From Bacteroidota bacterium (GTDB lineage Bacteria > Bacteroidota > Ignavibacteria > Kapaibacteriales > UBA2268), in NCBI GenBank assembly GCA_024280675.1, contig JAJRPT010000136.1:1-10328 (forward strand): a stretch of 10,328 nucleotides of DNA, read 5' to 3'. Under the pieces are notes generated by a model. It was not told the origin of the DNA. It saw only the letters and a list, made by a program, of their open reading frames with translations, and made no database searches. The translations under genes and the position numbers were made by a program. Shown here in pieces: positions 5,345-10,328 of the stretch. Position 1 is the stretch's first letter; each line of letters begins with the position of its first letter.

Positions 5345-7846
5345 TCAGAGAAGTAAACTCCCAACATTATAGACAAGACAAGACACAATCCATGCCAGGG
5401 CTGTGGTGTAAACCATGGTGAAGATTGCCCACCTCCAACTCTCGGCCTCCTTTTTAATCCCAGCAATAACGGCAACACAGGGGAAATATATTAAAATGAA
5501 AAGCATGAAGGAATAAGCCACCAGGGGCGAGAAGACTAGCTCTCCTTTTTTCTCTCCACTTTTATATCTTTGGGATTGTAGTTTAGAAATTAAGCCGCTT
5601 GAGTGTTCGTCTTGCTCTTCGCCCGCACCATAGAGTACGCCCATGCTGCTGACCACAATCTCCTTTGCTGCAAGTCCAGAGATGAGACTCATGCCCATTT
5701 TCTGGTCGAAGCCGAGTGGTGCAATGACTGGCTCGATGAACTCGCCCATTCTCCCAATGTAAGACTCCTCATTATGAATTAAATTTCTTTTTGATTTCAA
5801 TTCATCGATATTCTTTTGTATTTCACCTTCTTCAATTCCTCTGAGACTACTGTTTTTTTCATTTAACATAAGTTCAAGCTGAGCAATTTGCGAATCAATT
5901 TCTTCAGACCCTTTGAAGTCCCTCGGGAAATATCCTAATGCCCAAATTATTATCGATGCAACGAGAATGGTCCCACCCATTTTCCGAAGATATTGCGATG
6001 ATTTATGCCACATGTGAATAAGTGTGGTTTTCAGAGTTGGGATGCGATAAGGCGGTAGCTCCATGACAAAAGGAGCGTCTGAATGTGCGAAGAAAGTTTT
6101 CTTAAACAATATCGCCACAAGAATGGCAAGCACAATACCCACCAGATAGATTGAAAAGAGAACCGTACCGGGATTCTCTGGGAAGAATGCTCCGACAATT
6201 AAAATATATACACTCAGCCGCGCCGAACATGACATGAAAGGGCTGATCAGCATTGTGAGTAGCCTGTCGTCTTTGCTTTCAAGCGTTCTGGTTGCCATAA
6301 TGGCGGGGACATTGCAACCAAATCCCATTATCAGAGGTATGATTGATTTGCCGTGCAAACCGATTTTGTGCATGAATCTGTCTGCTATGAAAGCTACTCT
6401 TGCCATATATCCAGTGTCTTCCATAATGGAGACGCAGAAAAATAATATTAATATATTGGGCAGGAAAATAATAACCGAACCAACTCCTGCAATCACTCCG
6501 CCCAATAACAAATCCTTTAACATACCAGGACTCATCACGGTGTCTATAGTGCTGGAAAGAAATGCAACCCCGCCGTCAATCCAGTTCATAGGGTATTCGC
6601 CCAGAACAAAAGTGGATTGGAAGGTAAGCCACATGAATATTAAAAAAATTGGTATGGCTAGATATTTGTGTGTTAGGATATTGTCTATTGACTTGCTTTG
6701 TTCATAGCGGTCAATCTTGCCAGTTTTGTATGTTTCTTTGAGTGCACCTGAGATGAAACCAAATTTTGCATCTGTCATAATAGTCGAACTACTTTCGCCG
6801 TAGAACTTTTCTAGTCGAGCAAGCTCATAATTAGATATTTCCTCAATTTCATTAATATTCTCGCAATTTTCTAGCTTTTGTTTTACAATTTGATCGCCTT
6901 CAAGTAATTTGATAGACAAATATCTAAACGAAACATTGGGGTGAAGTGTTCTGTTGGCTTTTGTGTTTAGGCAATTTGATATTTTCCTTATAGAGCTTTC
7001 AATCTCTTGGCCGTAATTAATGTTAATCTTTCTTCTTGGAGTCTGTTTATTCTCGTAAACTTTAATCACTTCGGCAAACAGCTCGTCATTTCCCTCACCC
7101 TTTGAACCCACAGTGGGTATCATTGGGATTCCAATCATCTCGCCAAGAGTTTTGTGGTCGAAGTCATCACCCTTGGCCTTCAGCTCGTCATACATATTCA
7201 GGGCAATAACCGTGTCGAGCTTCATGTCGATAAGCTGTGTGGTTAGGAGTAAATTTCTTTCCAACGAAGATGAGTCTACTACATTTATTATCACATCTGG
7301 CTTTTCTCCAAAAATATGACTACGCACAAAAGATTCCTCAGGAGATTGAGCCGTGATTGAATAGGCACCTGGCAAATCACTTACATTTATCCTATATCCA
7401 CCAAATTTGAAATTAGCAATTTTTGTGTTTACTGTCACCCCGGAATAATTTCCAACTTTTTCCTTCGAGTTGGAGGCTGAGTTAAAGAGGGTAGTCTTTC
7501 CTGAATTTGGATTTCCAACAAAGGCAACGTTGATTACTTTTGTGTCAATTTCTGGTTGATTTGACTTTTCTGTTCGGTCTTCTTCGGTGGTGCCATTGTA
7601 GGGATGTGCTATGCTTTCTTTGGACTCAAGTTCAATTTCGATAAGCTCGGCTTCAAATTTACGCAATGAGACTTCATATCCCATCACATTGTATTCGACT
7701 GGGTCTTGCATTGGAGCATGTTTGATGAGGCTGACTTCTTTTCCTTTGACAAATCCCATTTCGGTAATCCGCCTTCGGAAAGAATCGTCGCCACCCACTT
7801 TTTTTATATGCCCTATCTTGTCTTTTGTGAGGTCTGAGAGTTTCAT
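5345..7846 (-). CDS. feoB: Fused FeoA-FeoB ferrous iron transporter
   Basis: This 833-aa protein of the inner membrane imports Fe(II). Residues 1-75 form a FeoA SH3-like domain (MKLSDLTKDKIGHIKKV, RRRITEMGFVKG, PVEYNVMGYEVSLRKFEA). A charged linker (about 76-103) follows. The G domain comes next: G1 GNPNSGKTT at 111-119, G2 in YSGVTVN near T138, G3 DLPG at 157-160, G4 NMYD at 217-220 and a likely G5 VGSKG. The permease half holds two Gate-type regions with GFGCNVPAIMATRTLESKDD, SPFMSCSARLSVY and GLAAKEIVVSSMGVLYG. A predicted coiled coil (SQIAQLELMLNEKNSSLRGI and onward) lies in a loop between membrane segments. FeoAB fusions of this kind are common in Bacteroidota, as in Porphyromonas. The start is set by the FeoA domain; the A/T-rich leader has no Shine-Dalgarno sequence. 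Its usual Cys-rich partner is displaced downstream. Confidence 0.96.
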   Translation of the reverse strand: MKLSDLTKDKIGHIKKVGGDDSFRRRITEMGFVKGKEVSLIKHAPMQDPVEYNVMGYEVSLRKFEAELIEIELESKESIAHPYNGTTEEDRTEKSNQPEIDTKVINVAFVGNPNSGKTTLFNSASNSKEKVGNYSGVTVNTKIANFKFGGYRINVSDLPGAYSITAQSPEESFVRSHIFGEKPDVIINVVDSSSLERNLLLTTQLIDMKLDTVIALNMYDELKAKGDDFDHKTLGEMIGIPMIPTVGSKGEGNDELFAEVIKVYENKQTPRRKININYGQEIESSIRKISNCLNTKANRTLHPNVSFRYLSIKLLEGDQIVKQKLENCENINEIEEISNYELARLEKFYGESSSTIMTDAKFGFISGALKETYKTGKIDRYEQSKSIDNILTHKYLAIPIFLIFMWLTFQSTFVLGEYPMNWIDGGVAFLSSTIDTVMSPGMLKDLLLGGVIAGVGSVIIFLPNILILFFCVSIMEDTGYMARVAFIADRFMHKIGLHGKSIIPLIMGFGCNVPAIMATRTLESKDDRLLTMLISPFMSCSARLSVYILIVGAFFPENPGTVLFSIYLVGIVLAILVAILFKKTFFAHSDAPFVMELPPYRIPTLKTTLIHMWHKSSQYLRKMGGTILVASIIIWALGYFPRDFKGSEEIDSQIAQLELMLNEKNSSLRGIEEGEIQKNIDELKSKRNLIHNEESYIGRMGEFIEPVIAPLGFDQKMGMSLISGLAAKEIVVSSMGVLYGAGEEQDEHSSGLISKLQSQRYKSGEKKGELVFSPLVAYSFMLFILIYFPCVAVIAGIKKEAESWRWAIFTMVYTTALAWIVSCLVYNVGSLLL

Positions 7847-7897
7847 TGTAATCTACAAAAAAAATAGTTTTATATCATTTCAAAATATTAATTGACA

Positions 7898-7905
7898 CAA
7901 ACATA
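7898..7905 (-). promoter_or_regulatory. Candidate -7 box for feoAB
   Basis: TATGTTTG on the minus strand matches TAnnTTTG, 51 bp before the feoAB start. No TTG is found 17-23 bases upstream, so support is limited. I could not identify a convincing Fur box, although iron control of this operon would be expected. Confidence 0.3.
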
Positions 7906-7941
7906 ACTAAATTAGTCGTATTTATTAAAGATTATTTCAGC

Positions 7942-7955
7942 ATAAATATATTTAT
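7942..7955. repeat. 14-bp perfect palindrome in the feoAB/8055 divergent gap
   Basis: ATAAATATATTTAT is its own reverse complement and sits near the middle of the 208-bp divergent gap, about 37 bp upstream of the candidate feoAB -7 box. It could be an operator, but short palindromes arise easily in such AT-rich DNA. The rest of the gap (7847-8054) shows no tRNA or clear riboswitch fold, and no exact TAnnTTTG box for the plus strand. Confidence 0.25.
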
Positions 7956-8054
7956 TGCTCATTGGCTCAGAGGCAAAGCAGTGAAAAGTGTTATTAGTCA
8001 AAATAATTTTCTTATTTTGGTAAATATTATTTTACTAAAAAATATTATAAAAAA

Positions 8055-9026
8055 ATGTCAAAGCCAATCAGACAATTTATTTTAAAACATTACAAACATT
8101 TCAATGCCGCATCTCTTGTCGATGCTGCAAAGGGATACGAGTCCCACTTGGATGATGGAGGCAAGATGCTGATTAGCCTTGCCGGTGCAATGTCTACGGC
8201 AGAACTTGGCATTTCACTTGCCCAGATGATAAGGCAAGACAAGGTACACTTGATTTCATGCACGGGTGCTAATCTGGAAGAAGATCTGATGAATCTTGTG
8301 GCACATTCTCATTACAAGCGAGTTCCAAACTATCGGGATTTGAGTCCTCAGCAAGAAAGAGAATTGTTGGACAAAGGTTTAAACCGTGTGACCGACACTT
8401 GTATTCCAGAAGAAGAAGCATTTCGACGTTTAGAGTCTCATATTGTGGATCTTTGGAAAGAATCTCAAAAAAATGGAGAACGTTATTTCCCTCACGAATA
8501 TATGTACAAGATGATTTTGTCTGGAGTTCTGGAACAATATTACGAAATTGATCCAAAAGATTCGTGGATGATTGCGGCGGCCCAAAAGAACTTGCCTATC
8601 ATTGTCCCGGGTTGGGAGGATTCGACCATGGGCAATATTTTTGCAGCACATTGTATGTTGGGTGATTGTGAACCTTCGGTCACCAAATCTGGGATTGAAT
8701 ATATGATGTGGTTGGCAGATTATTACACTGCTGAAAGCAAAAATCACTCAATCGGTTTTTTCCAAATTGGTGGAGGGATTGCGGGTGATTTCCCGATTTG
8801 TGTGGTACCGATGCTCTACCAAGACTTGGAAAGGACTGATACTCCATTTTGGGGATACTTCTGCCAGATTTCTGATTCGACCACTTCTTACGGGTCTTAT
8901 TCGGGTGCGGTTCCCAATGAGAAAATTACTTGGGGAAAGCTCGATATAGATACTCCAAAATTTATTATTGAGTCGGATGCAACGATTGTTGCACCACTTA
9001 TTTTTGCATATCTTTTGGGCGAATAA
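8055..9026 (+). CDS. Deoxyhypusine synthase homologue, probably a polyamine (homospermidine-type) synthase
   Basis: This 323-aa protein belongs to the deoxyhypusine synthase family, NAD-dependent enzymes that move the aminobutyl group of spermidine. The match runs full length: LISLAGAMSTAELGISLAQM near residues 39-58, LISCTGANLEEDLMNL (66-81), IIVPGWEDSTMGN (182-194), FFQIGGGIAGDF (235-246) and ITWGKLDID (291-299). K295 in WGK matches the catalytic lysine (K329 in the human enzyme). Bacteria lack eIF5A, so protein hypusination is not expected; some bacterial homologues make homospermidine from polyamine substrates, and that type of reaction is the best guess. No other polyamine gene is in view. 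The start has only an A-rich leader. The next gene begins one base after the stop, so translation is coupled. Confidence 0.88.
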   Translation: MSKPIRQFILKHYKHFNAASLVDAAKGYESHLDDGGKMLISLAGAMSTAELGISLAQMIRQDKVHLISCTGANLEEDLMNLVAHSHYKRVPNYRDLSPQQERELLDKGLNRVTDTCIPEEEAFRRLESHIVDLWKESQKNGERYFPHEYMYKMILSGVLEQYYEIDPKDSWMIAAAQKNLPIIVPGWEDSTMGNIFAAHCMLGDCEPSVTKSGIEYMMWLADYYTAESKNHSIGFFQIGGGIAGDFPICVVPMLYQDLERTDTPFWGYFCQISDSTTSYGSYSGAVPNEKITWGKLDIDTPKFIIESDATIVAPLIFAYLLGE

Positions 9027-9027
9027 A

Positions 9028-9405
9028 ATGAGCAAAGTACCATTTATATCCGAGACTGTTTATTGGGGGCTTGCAAAAACATCTGGCTTCATTGGAGCGG
9101 GTGAAGACGGGCTTGAGATAGAATATCAGATGAGCGACACTTTAGTTCAATTTTTTAAAACTGAAGTCAAAGATATTGAAATCCCATACGAAAGTATACA
9201 AAGTATACATTTCAAAAAAGGCTGGTGGTTTTTCTCTGGCAAGCTCATAATTGAACTTAACAGTCTTAAAAACTTAGGAAGGATTCCTTTTCTAGAAGAA
9301 AATGAAATTGTATTCAAAATAAGAAGCAAGAACAGGGAGTTGGCAAGAGTTTTTTCTGTTAATTCTCAACTTGAATTGTCCACCAGCCAGTTAAATAAAA
9401 TATAA
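9028..9405 (+). CDS. Possible bacterial PH-like domain protein
   Basis: This 125-aa protein starts at the ATG one base after the upstream stop (TAA-A-ATG); an upstream in-frame ATG at 8968 lies inside the deoxyhypusine synthase homologue and is rejected. The body looks mostly like beta strands: GLEIEYQMSDTLVQFF, then IEIPYESIQSIHFKKGWWFF, then SGKLIIELNSL and EIVFKIRSKNRELARVFSVN. The I-P-Y-x-x-I-x-S-I pattern, a following strand pair and a last helix resemble bacterial PH-like domains, which often sit on membranes or bind partners. There is no signal peptide, membrane helix or cysteine. The function is unknown, and no link to polyamines can be shown beyond the shared operon. Confidence 0.6.
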   Translation: MSKVPFISETVYWGLAKTSGFIGAGEDGLEIEYQMSDTLVQFFKTEVKDIEIPYESIQSIHFKKGWWFFSGKLIIELNSLKNLGRIPFLEENEIVFKIRSKNRELARVFSVNSQLELSTSQLNKI

Positions 9406-9422
9406 GATTTACACAAAAAATA

Positions 9423-10328
9423 ATGAATGAAAAAAGAAAAATAATTCTCTCAGGCATTCAGCCCTCGGGCATCTTTACAATAGGTCAGCTAATGGGTGCT
9501 GTCAATAATTGGGTGTCAATGCAACAAGAGTATGAGTCCTTTTTTATGGTAGCCGATATGCACACCATTACGGTGAGGCAAAAGCCAGCAGATCTCAGGC
9601 AACATACCTTGGACTCTGTTGCACTTTTTCTAGCCTGTGGGATAGACCCAGAGAAATCTACGATTTTTGTTCAATCTCACGTCCCAGCCCATGCCATGCT
9701 TACTTGGGTGATGAACTCTTTTACGGGTATGGGCGAGTGCGGACGTATGACCCAGTTCAAGGACAAATCAGCAAAGAATGAAGACAATATAAACATTGGA
9801 TTGTTTTCCTACCCAGTTCTAATGGCTTGTGATATACTGCTTTACGGGGCCGATGTAGTACCCGTTGGCGAAGATCAAAGGCAACACCTAGAACTTACCC
9901 GCAAGCTTGCAATTCGCTTTAATCATCACTATTCTGATACTTTTAAAATCCCTGAACCAGTGATTCCAAAATATGGTGCCAGAATAATGTCGCTTCAAGA
10001 CCCGACGAGCAAGATGAGTAAATCTGATGAGAATCAAAATGCGGTGATTTATTTGAATGATTCTGATGAAGTGATAAAAAAGAAAATAAAACGGGCTGTA
10101 AGCGACTCTGGTGAAGGAATAATATTTGCCGATGACAAAGCAGGAATTAAAAATTTGATGACGCTTTACTCAATCACAAAAAATATTTCAATAAAAGAAG
10201 TAGAAAAAGAATTTGAGTCGGCAAGATATGGAGATTTCAAAATTGCGGTGGGAAACTCTGTCGCCGAATATATTGCACCTATTCGTGAAAAATTTGAAGA
10301 GATTAAAAAAGATAAAAAATATTTAGAA
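9423..10328 (+). CDS. trpS: Tryptophanyl-tRNA synthetase, 3' end off the window
   Basis: The frame is open for 302 codons to the right edge; the family usually has about 330-340 residues, so roughly the last tenth is missing. This class I synthetase charges tRNA-Trp with tryptophan. The first ATP signature is SGIQPSGIFTIGQ (residues 10-22) and the second is KMSKS (197-201). The family block DILLYGADVVPVGEDQRQHL (137-156) includes D137, at the place of the indole-recognising aspartate of the Bacillus enzyme. GECGRMTQFKDKS (104-116) also fits. The first signature ends in G-Q where G-N is usual, a small oddity. The start is 17 bp after the PH-like gene with an A-rich leader; an overlapping ATG at 9427 is out of frame. 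It is probably cotranscribed with the two upstream genes. Confidence 0.96.
   Translation, partial: MNEKRKIILSGIQPSGIFTIGQLMGAVNNWVSMQQEYESFFMVADMHTITVRQKPADLRQHTLDSVALFLACGIDPEKSTIFVQSHVPAHAMLTWVMNSFTGMGECGRMTQFKDKSAKNEDNINIGLFSYPVLMACDILLYGADVVPVGEDQRQHLELTRKLAIRFNHHYSDTFKIPEPVIPKYGARIMSLQDPTSKMSKSDENQNAVIYLNDSDEVIKKKIKRAVSDSGEGIIFADDKAGIKNLMTLYSITKNISIKEVEKEFESARYGDFKIAVGNSVAEYIAPIREKFEEIKKDKKYLE

Noticed and set aside
6234..6707. 157-codon plus-strand frame opposite feoAB
   Set aside because: It lies fully antisense to the strongly conserved FeoB permease region and shows no family motif; a shadow of the real gene.
7847..8054. Fur box or iron riboswitch ahead of feoAB
   Set aside because: No sequence close to the classic Fur consensus and no structured RNA motif could be recognised by eye.
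8968..9027. Extended start for the PH-like protein
   Set aside because: It would overlap the conserved C-terminus of the upstream enzyme by 59 bases; the ATG one base after the stop fits coupled translation.
8748..9035. 95-codon minus-strand frame opposite the deoxyhypusine synthase homologue
   Set aside because: Antisense to the conserved active-site region, with no motif and no initiation signal.

Overview
The window looks like the chromosome of an AT-rich Bacteroidota-type (FCB-group) bacterium. The signs are a FeoA-FeoB fusion with a FeoB-associated Cys-rich mini-protein, TAnnTTTG-type -7 boxes in several gaps, and mostly A-rich leaders without Shine-Dalgarno sequences. No genus can be named from this sequence. 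All assignments rest on reading motifs by eye, not on database searches.

Left part, minus strand (1-3676). A tight folB-folK-GPP34 operon makes two folate-pathway enzymes and a GPP34/GOLPH3-like protein that runs off the left edge. A TTG-N17-TAnnTTTG promoter candidate lies ahead of folB. Upstream of that promoter is a full-length DUF255 (YyaL/SPATA20-type) thioredoxin-fold plus six-hairpin protein, here with an N-terminal export signal.

Middle (3677-4344). A divergent gap holds two oppositely oriented TATCTTTG boxes and a small inverted repeat. It leads on the plus strand to two small unknown genes with strong Shine-Dalgarno sequences, ending at a possible terminator shared with the convergent iron operon.

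Iron-uptake region, minus strand (4326-7846). A fused feoAB gene encodes the ferrous iron transporter. Its expected partner, a 59-aa FeoB-associated Cys-rich membrane protein, is present but sits about 0.8 kb downstream. Between them lie two overlapping genes of unknown function (a one-TM coiled-coil protein and a 100-aa soluble protein). A perfect 19-bp direct repeat flanks this pair and covers the start codon of the Cys-rich gene. The copy next to feoAB keeps a ribosome binding site and start codon but leads into an unrelated reading frame. The simplest reading is that a small two-gene cassette was inserted at the start of the Cys-rich gene and duplicated 19 bp; partial gene duplication is the alternative. 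This is the most novel-looking part of the window.

Right part, plus strand (8055-10328). An operon encodes a bacterial deoxyhypusine-synthase homologue (probably a polyamine enzyme, since bacteria lack eIF5A), a possible PH-like protein and tryptophanyl-tRNA synthetase, which runs off the right edge. No tRNA, rRNA, CRISPR array or recognisable transposase was seen.
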